Source of the DNA: Eubacteriales bacterium
GTDB taxonomy: Bacteria > Bacillota > Clostridia > Peptostreptococcales > Anaerovoracaceae
Assembly: GCA_028704515.1 (NCBI GenBank)
Contig: JAQWFH010000002.1
Span: 28,891-92,890, forward strand
Length of the DNA stretch: 64,000 bases
Direction of reading: 5' to 3'
Positions 26,959 to 35,735 of this stretch are shown here, one piece after another. The position numbers were made by a program, and so were the translations under genes. The notes under the pieces are model-generated. The model ran no database searches, was not told where the DNA came from, and worked only from the letters and a program-made list of their open reading frames with translations. How positions within the stretch are numbered: the first letter of the stretch is position 1; each line of letters opens with the position of its first letter.

Positions 26959-27549
26959 TTAATCTTTAATTTTTTTTAGGACCATAGTTTTATCGTTGCT
27001 TGTATCGCTGTCGAATACGGCCATATTTACCCTGTGAAATGTATTGTTTTCAGTTTCCGGGACCTGCGAATTTACTTGTTTGACTCCTTCCGCATCAAAA
27101 AACAATTCATATGATACATTCTCAAATCTCTCAAATTCAGATTCAAGAAAGCTTCTATATTTTGTTTTGAAGGCGGCGAGGTTGTTTTTCATTCTTATGC
27201 CCTCTTCAGTCAGCCGTTCTACGGATTCTCGAGCTTCTCTCTGGATAAGTTCCGCATCCAATTCTGCATTTTTTAATAGGATTTCGGCGCGCTTTTCCGC
27301 ACTTCCCGATATGTCGCTCATAAGCGCCTTTGCAGCTTCGAGTGTCTCAAGAACTGCTCCCTCCGAGCTCTTATATCTCGTTAAATCTTCCGACAGCTTT
27401 GAAATATTTTCCTTTAGAGACACGTTCTCCTGTAAAAGCTTTTCCATATCTACTGTTATTAAGTCAAGGAAAGCATCTACTTCTTCCTCTTTATAGCCGC
27501 GCACGACTTTAGAAAATTCTTTGTTTTGGATATCGAGGGGTGTAATCAT
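26959..27549 (-). CDS. divIVA: DivIVA domain cell-division/polarity protein
   Basis: A 196-residue coiled-coil protein starting MITPLDIQNKEFSKVVRGYK, with the DivIVA lipid-binding N-domain (about 1-60, including YKEEEVDAFLDLI) and a long coiled coil to about residue 150. It senses negative membrane curvature and recruits partners at division sites. It follows sepF by 6 bp. In many Bacillota ylmG and ylmH lie between these two genes; here they are absent. Confidence 0.94.
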   Translation of the reverse strand: MITPLDIQNKEFSKVVRGYKEEEVDAFLDLITVDMEKLLQENVSLKENISKLSEDLTRYKSSEGAVLETLEAAKALMSDISGSAEKRAEILLKNAELDAELIQREARESVERLTEEGIRMKNNLAAFKTKYRSFLESEFERFENVSYELFFDAEGVKQVNSQVPETENNTFHRVNMAVFDSDTSNDKTMVLKKIKD

Positions 27550-27555
27550 TAATAT

Positions 27556-28038
27556 TTACCTCCATATACTCTTGTTATTGCCTCCGAAATCTATACCTTT
27601 ATGATCTACCGATGCGCTAATATCAACGTTTTCAGGTGCAAATACAAATATATTGTTCGCTATTTTTTGAACATTACCGTTCAGCGCATACGTCGCTCCT
27701 GAGAGGAAATCAAAGATTTTCCTACCCATATCGGGCTCTACTTTCTCAAGGTTTATTATCACTGGCTTTCTTCCCTTTAGATTATCGACAAGCTTAGGAC
27801 ATTCATCAAAATTTTTCGGTTCTATTATAACCATTTTGAAGGTTCCTGTCTTATCTGTAACGGTTGCTCTCTTCATCGGCATGACATTACTTTCCTTGTT
27901 TTGCACGTAGTTTTTCTTTGAGTCTACCGTTTTTCTCTCTATTTTGTTTGCTGCAGCCTGGATTTCTTCTTCCGTTATTTCATCATCGTCCACTTCTTCT
28001 ATGCCTACCAGATCTTTCATTTTATCAAAAAACCCCAT
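27556..28038 (-). CDS. sepF: Cell division protein SepF
   Basis: A 160-residue SepF. The N-terminal amphipathic membrane anchor is MGFFDKMKDLVGI, then an acidic linker and the C-terminal SepF core with VIIEPKNFDECPKLVDNLK and RKIFDFLSGATYALNG (about 107-122). SepF polymerises on the membrane and tethers FtsZ. It follows the YggS-family gene by 14 bp. Confidence 0.95.
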   Translation of the reverse strand: MGFFDKMKDLVGIEEVDDDEITEEEIQAAANKIERKTVDSKKNYVQNKESNVMPMKRATVTDKTGTFKMVIIEPKNFDECPKLVDNLKGRKPVIINLEKVEPDMGRKIFDFLSGATYALNGNVQKIANNIFVFAPENVDISASVDHKGIDFGGNNKSIWR

Positions 28039-28052
28039 ATTTCATCCCTCCC

Positions 28053-28754
28053 CTAATTTTGTTTATTATAATTTCTTTCTCCGAATATCGCTGTCCCGAT
28101 TCTTATCATCGTGCTGCCCTCTTTTATGGCTACTTTGTAATCGTGCGACATACCCATGGAAATATATTTAAAATCAAGATTTTTGTGTTGTATCTTGGAA
28201 TATTCATCGTAAAGTGCTTTTACTTCCCTGAAATATTGGCTCACATCTTCAGGATTCTCTGCAAATGGGGCTATACACATTAGGCCTCTTATTCTTATGT
28301 TTTCACAATTGTTGAGTATCCATTTTAGCATTGCCTCAGTCTCGTCTATAGTTATCCCGAATTTTGCTTCATCCATTGCAGGATTCACCTGGATAAGAAT
28401 ATCCATAGTGATATTGAGCTGCGCTGCTCTTTTATCTATTTCTTCGGCAAGCCTTACAGAATCCACGGAATGTATAAGCGCTACCTTGTCAATTATATAT
28501 TTAACCTTGTTTGTCTGAAGGTGGCCTACCATATGCCATCTGACAGGTATGATAAGGTCGTATTTTTCAAGTATTTCCTGCACCTTATTTTCACATATAT
28601 CGGTTATACCGCAGTTAATAGCTTCGTTTATTTCCTCCGGAGTTCTTGTTTTCGTTACAGCGCATAACAGAATTTCATCAGTATCGCGCCCTACCTCTTT
28701 TGCAATTCTATTTTTCTCTTCAATTATTAACTTAATATTGTCTTGTAACGCCAT
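28053..28754 (-). CDS. YggS/YlmE family PLP homeostasis protein
   Basis: A 233-residue single-domain PLP-binding protein of the PLPBP (YggS/YlmE/PROSC) family. The PLP lysine is in LLCAVTKTRTPEEI, and the phosphate-binding C-terminal motif MGMSHDYKVAI and RIGTAIFG are present. The family buffers PLP and affects amino-acid metabolism without clear catalysis. Its place before sepF is the common ylmE-sepF order. Confidence 0.94.
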   Translation of the reverse strand: MALQDNIKLIIEEKNRIAKEVGRDTDEILLCAVTKTRTPEEINEAINCGITDICENKVQEILEKYDLIIPVRWHMVGHLQTNKVKYIIDKVALIHSVDSVRLAEEIDKRAAQLNITMDILIQVNPAMDEAKFGITIDETEAMLKWILNNCENIRIRGLMCIAPFAENPEDVSQYFREVKALYDEYSKIQHKNLDFKYISMGMSHDYKVAIKEGSTMIRIGTAIFGERNYNKQN

Positions 28755-28768
28755 AATTTGCCTCGCTC

Positions 28769-29749
28769 CTATTCCCCTGGATTCTTTAGAATCTCATCAT
28801 ATACTTCAACTGTTTTAACTTGGTTCCCTTTGTCGTCATAATAAAGGGATTCGGCCGCAACAGAGTTTTGTCCGTCACTTGTTATTACTTTTATGGGCAC
28901 AAATGTATAATCTCCACCTTTTGTCTTTACATAAACCCCTATTTGACCTTCTTGTGCAGCGATACTCTTGTTGGGAATAATAAGTCCGCTGTATTCTGAG
29001 GTCACTATAGTCGCATCCACCTTACGAGCCTGTCCAAAATCCTCATAAAATCTATTTGTCTTTAAAACAACCTGCCAAACAATGCCATGCTCTTCTTTTA
29101 TACTGGAAATCTCAGCTCTCACGTCTCCGGCTGGCAGACGTACCGTAACACTTTTGCCTTGCTCATATTTTGCAACGCTACCCTCCTGAACCCAGCAGGT
29201 TATGTACCATTCGTCATTTTCTATGATTTTATAGAGTGGCTCACCCTTTGCGGAAGTCTTCCTTGTCAGGTTGGTGGGCTCTTCGAGGCTTAATTTCTTG
29301 ATTTCGTCATAAGTCAGCTTTTCTATGTTTTCCGGCGAAAATACTGATTCAAATCCGTCGGCATAATATGAAACTATCCCATTAAATTCACTTTTGTAAT
29401 TTGATTTTGTAATAGCATCCGAGCTCAGCTTTGTTATGATATCCTTATATTTACTCTCCACTTGATTGTCCTGAGAAGTATGGTTCAAGGCCAAAATAGT
29501 GTCTCCCGCCCTTACTTTTGTTCCGTTTTTTATGTAGTAATTTATACTGCCACCGGAAGCAGCGAGGTAAACCTTTTCGTTTGCCGATATGTAGCAGGCT
29601 TCCTCGTCGGTCACCTGCAAGGTGTCATAGCGCAGTATTTCTGTTGGCGTAAGCATGCCTGTAACAGAAGGGATTATATAAACTATAGTTCCTAGCACAG
29701 CCACGGCAACCGCGTATGCTATGATCATGCGTTTCGAGTTTTTTTTCAT
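28769..29749 (-). CDS. HlyD-like membrane-anchored protein of the sepF cluster
   Basis: A 326-residue protein with one N-terminal transmembrane helix (about 8-30) and an extracytoplasmic region. The region contains a biotinyl-lipoyl-like module around YYIKNGTKVRAGDTILALN (about 81-99) and beta-barrel repeats as in HlyD/RND adaptor proteins. No ABC transporter or outer-membrane partner is nearby. Its place just before yggS-sepF is shared with some other Clostridia in my recollection, suggesting a cell-envelope role linked to division. Function unknown. It starts 49 bp after the trmD stop. Confidence 0.75.
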   Translation of the reverse strand: MKKNSKRMIIAYAVAVAVLGTIVYIIPSVTGMLTPTEILRYDTLQVTDEEACYISANEKVYLAASGGSINYYIKNGTKVRAGDTILALNHTSQDNQVESKYKDIITKLSSDAITKSNYKSEFNGIVSYYADGFESVFSPENIEKLTYDEIKKLSLEEPTNLTRKTSAKGEPLYKIIENDEWYITCWVQEGSVAKYEQGKSVTVRLPAGDVRAEISSIKEEHGIVWQVVLKTNRFYEDFGQARKVDATIVTSEYSGLIIPNKSIAAQEGQIGVYVKTKGGDYTFVPIKVITSDGQNSVAAESLYYDDKGNQVKTVEVYDEILKNPGE

Positions 29750-29798
29750 GCCTATTGCTAATTCTCCGTTCTGTTACATTTTATCACAAGTACGGTCA

Positions 29799-30548
29799 TT
29801 AGTAAACTGAATGCCCGCTTTGTTCGATGATTTTTTGAAGAATTTTCTTTTCTTCCTTCGTCAAATGTGGATCATCACAAAATTTGGCGAAGAGATCCGG
29901 ACGGCGCTCTTTTGTCAGTTGCAGAGCCTTTTCCAGCTTCCAGAGAGATATGAGCTTATGATTGCCTCCCGTGAGTACTTCGGGCACATCCATGCCCATG
30001 AAGCTCCGAGGCTGCGTGTATTGGGGGTATTCGAGGAGGCCCGAATATACGGATTCTTCCGTTGCGGATTCTTTGCTAGCAAGTATACCAGGTATGAAGC
30101 GTGCGACTGCATCGACAAGAATCATGGCCGGGAGCTCACCCCCCGTTAAGATGTAATCACCTATCGATATTTCTTCCATATCCCAATAATCTATCACACG
30201 CTGATCCACACCTTCATAGTGCCCGCATAAAATCACAAGCTCTTCTTTTTTGGACAGCTCTTCAATCTTTGCCTTGTCCAAAAGCTTGCCTCTAGGGGAC
30301 ATATAAATTATTTTTTTCTCTCCGGCTTGCAACGCTTCAAGTGCATCAAAGATAGGTTGAGCAAGCATGACCATTCCCGGCCCTCCGCCGAATGGATAAT
30401 CATCGGCCTTTCTATGCTTGTTCGTACTATAATCTCTTATATCGGTTAACTTGATATCCAAAAGGTTTTTTTCCGAGGCTTTCCCGAGAATGCTTTCCGA
30501 TAAAGGGGTAAACATTTCCGGAAAAAGGGTTAATATATCTATTTTCAT
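29799..30548 (-). CDS. trmD: tRNA (guanine-N1)-methyltransferase TrmD
   Basis: A 249-residue SPOUT enzyme making m1G37 in tRNAs, which prevents +1 frameshifting. Trefoil-knot motifs are GGGPGMVMLAQPIFDAL (about 54-70), LVILCGHYEGVDQRVI and SIGDYILTGGELPAM (about 132-146). It begins MKIDILTLFPEMF. It follows rimM by 18 bp in the normal order. The rplS gene that usually comes next is missing here. Confidence 0.97.
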   Translation of the reverse strand: MKIDILTLFPEMFTPLSESILGKASEKNLLDIKLTDIRDYSTNKHRKADDYPFGGGPGMVMLAQPIFDALEALQAGEKKIIYMSPRGKLLDKAKIEELSKKEELVILCGHYEGVDQRVIDYWDMEEISIGDYILTGGELPAMILVDAVARFIPGILASKESATEESVYSGLLEYPQYTQPRSFMGMDVPEVLTGGNHKLISLWKLEKALQLTKERRPDLFAKFCDDPHLTKEEKKILQKIIEQSGHSVY

Positions 30549-30566
30549 ATTTCTACCGTTTCCATT

Positions 30567-31061
30567 TTACAGCTCCAGAAGGCCTTCGGGAAGCTTAACC
30601 TTTATCTCTTTTATATTTAAATCGATATCAATTATGAATTCTTTTACCCCCGGGATTAACAGTAATTTGCCGTTTGCTCTTTCTATCTCGTAAAGATCCT
30701 GAGCAGCGTTTTGAATTATGTCCTTCACCTTGCCCAGGCTTTCACCGGTTTCATCAACTACGCTCATACCTATGAGATCTTTTATATAGTATGTGTCCTC
30801 CGGTAGCTCCGGCAAATCATCCTCTATGATATATATATACTTTTCTTTTGCGTTCTCTGCGCCAGTCCGGTCATCGATACCGGAGAGCTTAAGAATGACT
30901 ATATTCTTTTGGTATCTGACATTTTCTATCCTGTGAATTTTTTCTTCCACATATATATCGGTCAATTCTTTGTAACGGGAAGGTTCCGAATATGAATATA
31001 CCTTTACTTCGCCCTTTAACCCTACTGCATTGACAATTTTTCCCATTTTTATTTTTTTCAT
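30567..31061 (-). CDS. rimM: 16S rRNA processing protein RimM
   Basis: A 164-residue ribosome maturation factor. The N-terminal RimM domain opens KMGKIVNAVGLKGEVKVYS and the C-terminal PRC-barrel contains DLIGMSVVDETGESLGKV and LLLIPGVKEFI. It assists maturation of the 30S head by binding S19. Lies between khpA and trmD; a hairpin separates it from khpA. Confidence 0.96.
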   Translation of the reverse strand: MKKIKMGKIVNAVGLKGEVKVYSYSEPSRYKELTDIYVEEKIHRIENVRYQKNIVILKLSGIDDRTGAENAKEKYIYIIEDDLPELPEDTYYIKDLIGMSVVDETGESLGKVKDIIQNAAQDLYEIERANGKLLLIPGVKEFIIDIDLNIKEIKVKLPEGLLEL

Positions 31062-31084
31062 AAATCTTTCTCTTTATACAAAGA

Positions 31085-31111
31085 AGGCACATACGATTTT
31101 AATATGTGCCT
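31085..31111 (-). terminator. Hairpin between khpA and rimM
   Basis: Arms GGCACATA and TATGTGCC, 9-base loop, followed on the minus strand by TTCTTTGT. It may act as a partial terminator or processing site that lowers rimM-trmD relative to rpsP. Confidence 0.5.
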
Positions 31112-31128
31112 CAAGCTTATTGCGTTCA

Positions 31129-31359
31129 TTATTGAACAATTTCTACAGTCACTTTTTTGTTCGCCTTAGTTGCCGCAGCTTTTACTACAGTTCTGATCGC
31201 CTTAGCTATTCTTCCCTGCTTTCCTATTACTTTACCCATGTCGTCAGGGGCAACCCTAAGCTCTATTACGGTTCCTTGTCTTCCTGGAACCTCTTTTACT
31301 TCTACAGCTTCCGGATTGGCGACCAATGATTTTGCAATCGATTCAACCAAACTCATCAT
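31129..31359 (-). CDS. khpA: KH-domain RNA-binding protein KhpA
   Basis: A 76-residue single KH domain (YlqC/KhpA) with the GxxG loop in GKVIGKQGRIAKAIRT. KhpA pairs with KhpB/Jag and is linked to RNA binding and cell elongation in Gram-positive bacteria. Two ATGs in tandem begin the gene; which is used is unclear and makes one residue difference. It lies between rpsP and rimM as in most Bacillota. Confidence 0.94.
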   Translation of the reverse strand: MMSLVESIAKSLVANPEAVEVKEVPGRQGTVIELRVAPDDMGKVIGKQGRIAKAIRTVVKAAATKANKKVTVEIVQ

Positions 31360-31376
31360 TTTACTTCACCGCTTTC

Positions 31377-31619
31377 CTATCCTATGATTCCGGATTTCTT
31401 GAAAAGCGTCTTTACTGTTTCTGTAGGCTGTGCACCAGTATCGAGCCACTTCTTTGCCTTTTCTTCATCAATCTTGATTTCCTTTGGTTCTACCATAGGA
31501 TTGTAGTATCCGATTTCTTCGATAAATTTACCGTCTCTTGGTGATCTTGCATCAGCAACTACTACTCTGTAAAAAGGCTTCTTATGTGCGCCCATTCTCT
31601 TTAATCTAATCTTTACCAT
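31377..31619 (-). CDS. rpsP: 30S ribosomal protein S16
   Basis: An 80-residue S16, [20 protein letters not shown] at the start, with the conserved [19 protein letters not shown] stretch. It binds 16S rRNA in the 5' domain during 30S assembly. CGGAGG precedes the ATG. It stands 74 bp after ffh. Confidence 0.98.
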   Translation of the reverse strand: MVKIRLKRMGAHKKPFYRVVVADARSPRDGKFIEEIGYYNPMVEPKEIKIDEEKAKKWLDTGAQPTETVKTLFKKSGIIG

Positions 31620-31693
31620 TTTTTGTCCTCCGAATTTATATTTTTTATTTATATCTAAATTCTTATTGAATTTATGACCTCAAACTTGCGAGC

Positions 31694-33028
31694 CTAAAAC
31701 CCTCTTAGCATCTTATTTTTTTTCATTTTGCCACCCGTAAGCTGTTTCATCATCTTGCGAGCTTCCTCGTATCTCTTTATAAGTTGATTTATTTTTGATA
31801 CGGGCTGGCCTGATCCGGCAGCAATTCTCTTCCTTCTGCTTGCATTTAAAAGAGAGGCGTTTCTTCTTTCCTCCGGAGTCATCGATAAAATAATTGCTTC
31901 CATTTTTACGAATTCTTGCTCCGATTCACTGAGCTGATCTCCCGTTACTGCGCTTGCATTGACTCCCGGTATCATCTCAAGAAGCTTTGCCACACCGCCC
32001 ATGTTCTTCACCTGACCCATTTGTTCAAGGAAGTCTTCGAGCGTAAATTCGTTTTTCTTTATCTTTTTCTCCAGCTGAGCGGCCTTCTCGTCATCGTAAT
32101 TTTCCTGTGTCTTTTCGATGAGACTAAGGAGGTCTCCCATGCCGAGTATCCTGCTTGCCATCCTTTCGGGATGAAATACCTCAAGAGCGTCGGATTTTTC
32201 ACCTACTCCGATAAACTTAATCGGCTTGCCCGTAACCTTCTTGGTAGATAAGGCCGCGCCCCCTCTGGCGTCACCGTCCATCTTCGTCATGACAATTCCG
32301 TCTATGCCAAGCCTGTCGTTAAAGCCCTGTGCCGCATTTACGGCATCCTGCCCTGTCAACGCGTCGACTACAAGCAAAATTTCATGCGGTTTGACTGCAG
32401 TCTTTATTCGAACCAGCTCATCCATCAGATCGTCATCTATTTGGAGACGACCTGCGGTATCGACGATCAAAACATCGAAGCCCTTAAGCTCTGCTTCCTT
32501 CATTGCAGCAAGCGCTATTTTCTCCGGCTCCTTGCTGTCACGCATAGTAAACACCGGTGTATCAACACTCTTTCCGACAATTTCAAGCTGATCGATTGCG
32601 GCAGGTCTATATATGTCACAGGCACAAAGCATCGGCTTCTTGCCGTTTTTCTTGAGATATACGGCCAACTTTCCGCACGTAGTTGTCTTACCTGTTCCCT
32701 GTAGCCCCACCATAAGAAGAACGGTGAACCCTCTGGACGAATATGTCAGCTTGCTTCCGGTCCCTCCCATGAGTTCTGTCAGCTCTTCATTTACTATTTT
32801 TATAACCTGCTGCGCAGGATTAAGGCTTTCATGGATTTGTGCACCCATAGATTTCTCTTTAACGGATGCGATAAATTCCTTTACTATCTTGAAGTTGACA
32901 TCGGATTCGAGAAGCGCAAGCCTGACTTCTCGCATGGCCTGATCAATATCATCTTCTGTCAATATTCCTTTTCCTTTAAGTTTTTTAAAGACACCCTGCA
33001 GCTTTTCCGATAAATTTTCAAATGCCAT
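31694..33028 (-). CDS. ffh: Signal recognition particle protein Ffh
   Basis: A 444-residue SRP54 GTPase: N domain (1-90), G domain with G1 VGLQGTGKTT (about 107-116), DTAGRLQ (G3) and TKMDGDARGG (G4), and a methionine-rich M domain (about 300-444). The end MKQLTGGKMKKNKM shows the Gly/Lys-rich tail. Binds 4.5S/6S-like SRP RNA and signal peptides. It follows ylxM by 19 bp. Confidence 0.97.
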   Translation of the reverse strand: MAFENLSEKLQGVFKKLKGKGILTEDDIDQAMREVRLALLESDVNFKIVKEFIASVKEKSMGAQIHESLNPAQQVIKIVNEELTELMGGTGSKLTYSSRGFTVLLMVGLQGTGKTTTCGKLAVYLKKNGKKPMLCACDIYRPAAIDQLEIVGKSVDTPVFTMRDSKEPEKIALAAMKEAELKGFDVLIVDTAGRLQIDDDLMDELVRIKTAVKPHEILLVVDALTGQDAVNAAQGFNDRLGIDGIVMTKMDGDARGGAALSTKKVTGKPIKFIGVGEKSDALEVFHPERMASRILGMGDLLSLIEKTQENYDDEKAAQLEKKIKKNEFTLEDFLEQMGQVKNMGGVAKLLEMIPGVNASAVTGDQLSESEQEFVKMEAIILSMTPEERRNASLLNASRRKRIAAGSGQPVSKINQLIKRYEEARKMMKQLTGGKMKKNKMLRGF

Positions 33029-33047
33029 AGTCAGTATCCTTTCTTAT

Positions 33048-33404
33048 CTATATTTCCAAATTGTCTATGATGGCTTTTATACTCTTAAGCTCTTCGTTGA
33101 GCTTAACATCGCAATTGTTTTTGTCTATAATTGAACTCAATCTTTTGTCTATTTCCAGGATTGCTTTGCGACTTTCAGCAAATCGCTTCATGAGACCCAG
33201 CTTTTCCTCGTAACCCAAAAGAGATTTCTCTGCATTTTTCAGCGATATATGAACAGCTTGCCTCGATATCCCGTATTCCGAAGAAATTTCGGACAAAGAG
33301 TAGTTTTCCTGATGGTATAGGTTCATTACATCTCTTTGCTTTTCCGTAAGCAGCCTACCATAAAAGTCATATAGCAGGCTCGTTTCGGTTAACCTATCAA
33401 ACAT
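33048..33404 (-). CDS. ylxM: YlxM family SRP-associated DNA/RNA-binding protein (UPF0122)
   Basis: A 118-residue HTH protein with an SRP accessory role in Gram-positive bacteria. Sigma-70 region-4-like helix-turn-helix: MNLYHQENYSLSEISSEYG followed by ISRQAVHISLKNAEKSL. The frame opens three codons earlier with GTG, but that GTG is part of the ribosome site GAGGTGAG, so the ATG at 33404 is chosen. ylxM-ffh is the normal order; ftsY, often next upstream, is not here. Confidence 0.92.
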   Translation of the reverse strand: MFDRLTETSLLYDFYGRLLTEKQRDVMNLYHQENYSLSEISSEYGISRQAVHISLKNAEKSLLGYEEKLGLMKRFAESRKAILEIDKRLSSIIDKNNCDVKLNEELKSIKAIIDNLEI

Positions 33405-33461
33405 ATATCTCACCTCGCTTCATGACAATATTATCACCACACTAAATTAACATAAAAAAAT

Positions 33462-33493
33462 ATGCCTGTCAAGTATTTTTACTTGAAAGGCAT
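33462..33493 (-). terminator. Terminator of the sppA-dtd2-like transcript
   Basis: Arms ATGCCT-CAAGTA and TACTTG-AGGCAT with a 4-base loop and a small internal mismatch, followed on the minus strand by seven T. It begins 15 bases after the stop codon at 33508, ahead of ylxM. Confidence 0.8.
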
Positions 33494-33507
33494 GATTATT
33501 GAAAATA

Positions 33508-34461
33508 TTAATCCTTGAATTCCAATTCTTCTGGCTTTCTAAGCCTTTGATGCTTGTAAATAGGCACATTGTATTTTTCACCCAAGGCACGGACTAAATC
33601 CTTATAGCAGCCCTTCATCTTATCATGGAATGCGATTGCCGAAATGCCGCCCTTTATGGATTCTACGCAATTAGAAATTCTTTCAAGGCCATCTTCATTC
33701 TCGTATTCTCCCGCAACAAGCCATTGGTTTGCTATTATATGGGTTACGCCGAATGCCTCATCATCCCACGAAGTAAGGGCAGCCTCTGCATAATTAGGGT
33801 CAAAGTGAACGCCTCCAACGCAAAGCAAATTGTGTATTTTCTTCCCGTCACTGTCAAATATTTTTGTAGTTGCACGAGCAAGTGCACGACAAGCATCTCT
33901 GTTATTCCAGCTGCTCTCATCGCTTCCGACTTCAACGTCCATCATTGGCACTGTGAATTCCAGGAGAAGATTTGGATCTCCCTCTCCATCGTACACTCCC
34001 GACCAATGCGTCGCTTCCGTTACAACTTTATATTCCTCAAGGCCTGCAGCCTTTCTGTTCTCATCTATAGCAAGAAGTAAATTCCTCATATATTCCGGTG
34101 CGGACGGCCCATACACGCCTGAGTTGACATCACCCAAAGAGTGAACAGTAAGCACGTTATCCGGGGCATTTTCGCCCTCATGCCATGTCAGCATTCCACA
34201 AATGTCAAAATCCGAGAAATATTTCTTCATCTCAGGTAAGAACCTAGGGTAATCCCTGCATACAGCGATATCTGTAGGGACGAAATAAAATTCGTTGCCT
34301 TTTTCATCGGTGTTTTTCATAACCCGACGCCCTTGGAAAGTTATATCGGTTTCTTCCTGGAAACATCCTTCTTCTTCCAATATATCCCATATAATGTATG
34401 ATACGTATCCCCATTCTTTATTATTTGCGATAAAATATACCGCCTTCTTGTTTGTAGCCAT
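33508..34461 (-). CDS. DTD2/GEK1-like D-aminoacyl-tRNA deacylase family protein
   Basis: A 317-residue protein matching in order the landmarks of the archaeal/plant D-aminoacyl-tRNA deacylase family (tRNA_deacylase). These are LTVHSLGDVNSGVYG (104-118) for the LTVHxxGN region, TEATHWSGVYDG (148-159) for EATHHGP, DVEVGSDESSW (175-185) for the EIGSxExxW motif, CVGGVHFDPNYAE (214-226) for GGGHYAPR and FGVTHIIAN for FGHIIP. Several conserved His/Pro/Arg positions are replaced, so substrate may differ. Such proteins remove D-amino acids or other adducts from tRNA. ATG at 34461 chosen for GGAG ten bases upstream. It follows sppA by 20 bp. Confidence 0.72.
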   Translation of the reverse strand: MATNKKAVYFIANNKEWGYVSYIIWDILEEEGCFQEETDITFQGRRVMKNTDEKGNEFYFVPTDIAVCRDYPRFLPEMKKYFSDFDICGMLTWHEGENAPDNVLTVHSLGDVNSGVYGPSAPEYMRNLLLAIDENRKAAGLEEYKVVTEATHWSGVYDGEGDPNLLLEFTVPMMDVEVGSDESSWNNRDACRALARATTKIFDSDGKKIHNLLCVGGVHFDPNYAEAALTSWDDEAFGVTHIIANQWLVAGEYENEDGLERISNCVESIKGGISAIAFHDKMKGCYKDLVRALGEKYNVPIYKHQRLRKPEELEFKD

Positions 34462-34481
34462 TTCTAAAATTTCTCCTTTCT

Positions 34482-35612
34482 TTATTGTTTTGCAAGTGCC
34501 TCGCAAAGATAGCTAGCCGGATAACCGCCCTTACTATCAACAAAGTTTAAAATTGCTGCAGCTTCACTTGATTTTGTAATTTCTTCAAATCCGGAAAATA
34601 CGTTCGTGAATATATTTGTTTCTCCGACAAACTTCATATCTGTAAGCAAGCATGTTGACTTGTCTTTTTTAATCTTCTTAAGCATGCGCTCATACGCTTC
34701 ATCAATACCGCCTATCTTATCAATCAAGCCTATTTCTTTAGCCTGTGCTGCGCTGTATATCCTTCCGTCAGCTATGCCTTTTACATATGCGGTATCCATA
34801 TTGCGCCCTTCCGCAACAACACCAACAAACTGTTGATAGGCTTCATCGATTAAGTTTCTCCAAATAGCTTCTTCCTCTTGCGTCATTTCATCATACATGG
34901 ACCCCATTGCTTTATTCTGGCCTGAAGTTATTGTTTTGACCTTAATGCCGTGATTGCTCAGAAATTCGGAAAAATCAAACATATTTCCGATTGTCACGCC
35001 AATTGAGCCTGTCCAAGTATTTCTGTTTGCAAAAATTTCATCGCAAGGAGCCGAAATATAATAGCCCCCGGAAGCCGCCATATTACCCATTACTGAGTAT
35101 ACTGGTCTACCGGTGTTTTCTTTATACTCCTTTATTTTTAAGTAGAGTTCGTCGCTTTCGTATATCGTTCCGCCCGGACTGTTGACAAACATTATAATGC
35201 CTCGGTTTTTTTCGTCATTCCCCAGCTTATCTATGAGCTCCATCGTCCATTCGTGTTGGTAGCCATAAGCATTCCCCCAGGTGTCTGTATTACTGCTCTG
35301 TATTGTGCCTTCTACATATATATTTGCGATGTAATCCGATCCCGGAGTTTTTATTGCATTTTGATCTCCCCCAATTCCGGGGATAAGTATTGCCAACAAA
35401 AGAATTCCCACCAATATTCCGGCGAAAATCAGTATGTTTTTCCACATGGGCCTTTTCCTTGCGGCTAACTGCGTGTTATATTGTGCACCGGGTCCAACGC
35501 CGTAACCGTATCCCGGGTTAACATCAAAATATCTTATGCCATCCTTGTCCGGCTCGCTGATATATTCGCTCCTCTTTCCGGGGTTGTCCTGATTGTTTTC
35601 GTTTCCGTTCAT
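34482..35612 (-). CDS. sppA: Signal peptide peptidase SppA (S49 family)
   Basis: A 376-residue membrane-bound S49 protease of the short (single-domain) Gram-positive type. It has a cytoplasmic Tyr/Gly-rich N-tail (1-56), one transmembrane helix (about 58-80) and an extracytoplasmic serine-lysine protease domain. The nucleophile Ser181 lies in MAASGGYYIS and Lys234 in SGQNKAMGS; NSPGGTIYES shapes the S1 site. It degrades leftover signal peptides. GAGAGGA precedes the ATG. Co-transcribed with the DTD2-like gene; promoter at 35689-35716. Confidence 0.94.
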   Translation of the reverse strand: MNGNENNQDNPGKRSEYISEPDKDGIRYFDVNPGYGYGVGPGAQYNTQLAARKRPMWKNILIFAGILVGILLLAILIPGIGGDQNAIKTPGSDYIANIYVEGTIQSSNTDTWGNAYGYQHEWTMELIDKLGNDEKNRGIIMFVNSPGGTIYESDELYLKIKEYKENTGRPVYSVMGNMAASGGYYISAPCDEIFANRNTWTGSIGVTIGNMFDFSEFLSNHGIKVKTITSGQNKAMGSMYDEMTQEEEAIWRNLIDEAYQQFVGVVAEGRNMDTAYVKGIADGRIYSAAQAKEIGLIDKIGGIDEAYERMLKKIKKDKSTCLLTDMKFVGETNIFTNVFSGFEEITKSSEAAAILNFVDSKGGYPASYLCEALAKQ

Positions 35613-35688
35613 TTAAATGTCCTCTCTGTCTTTTGTAACGACTTGTGTATTACTATTGCAATATTATGTTCACAAAAATATTATTTCA

Positions 35689-35716
35689 ATTATACCATAC
35701 AGTTAGCGTACTTCAA
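35689..35716 (-). promoter_or_regulatory. Promoter of sppA
   Basis: Minus-strand TTGAAG (35711-35716), 16-base spacer, TATAAT (35689-35694), about 75 bases before the ATG. Confidence 0.65.
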
Positions 35717-35735
35717 TAAATATTTTAAAAAAGTC

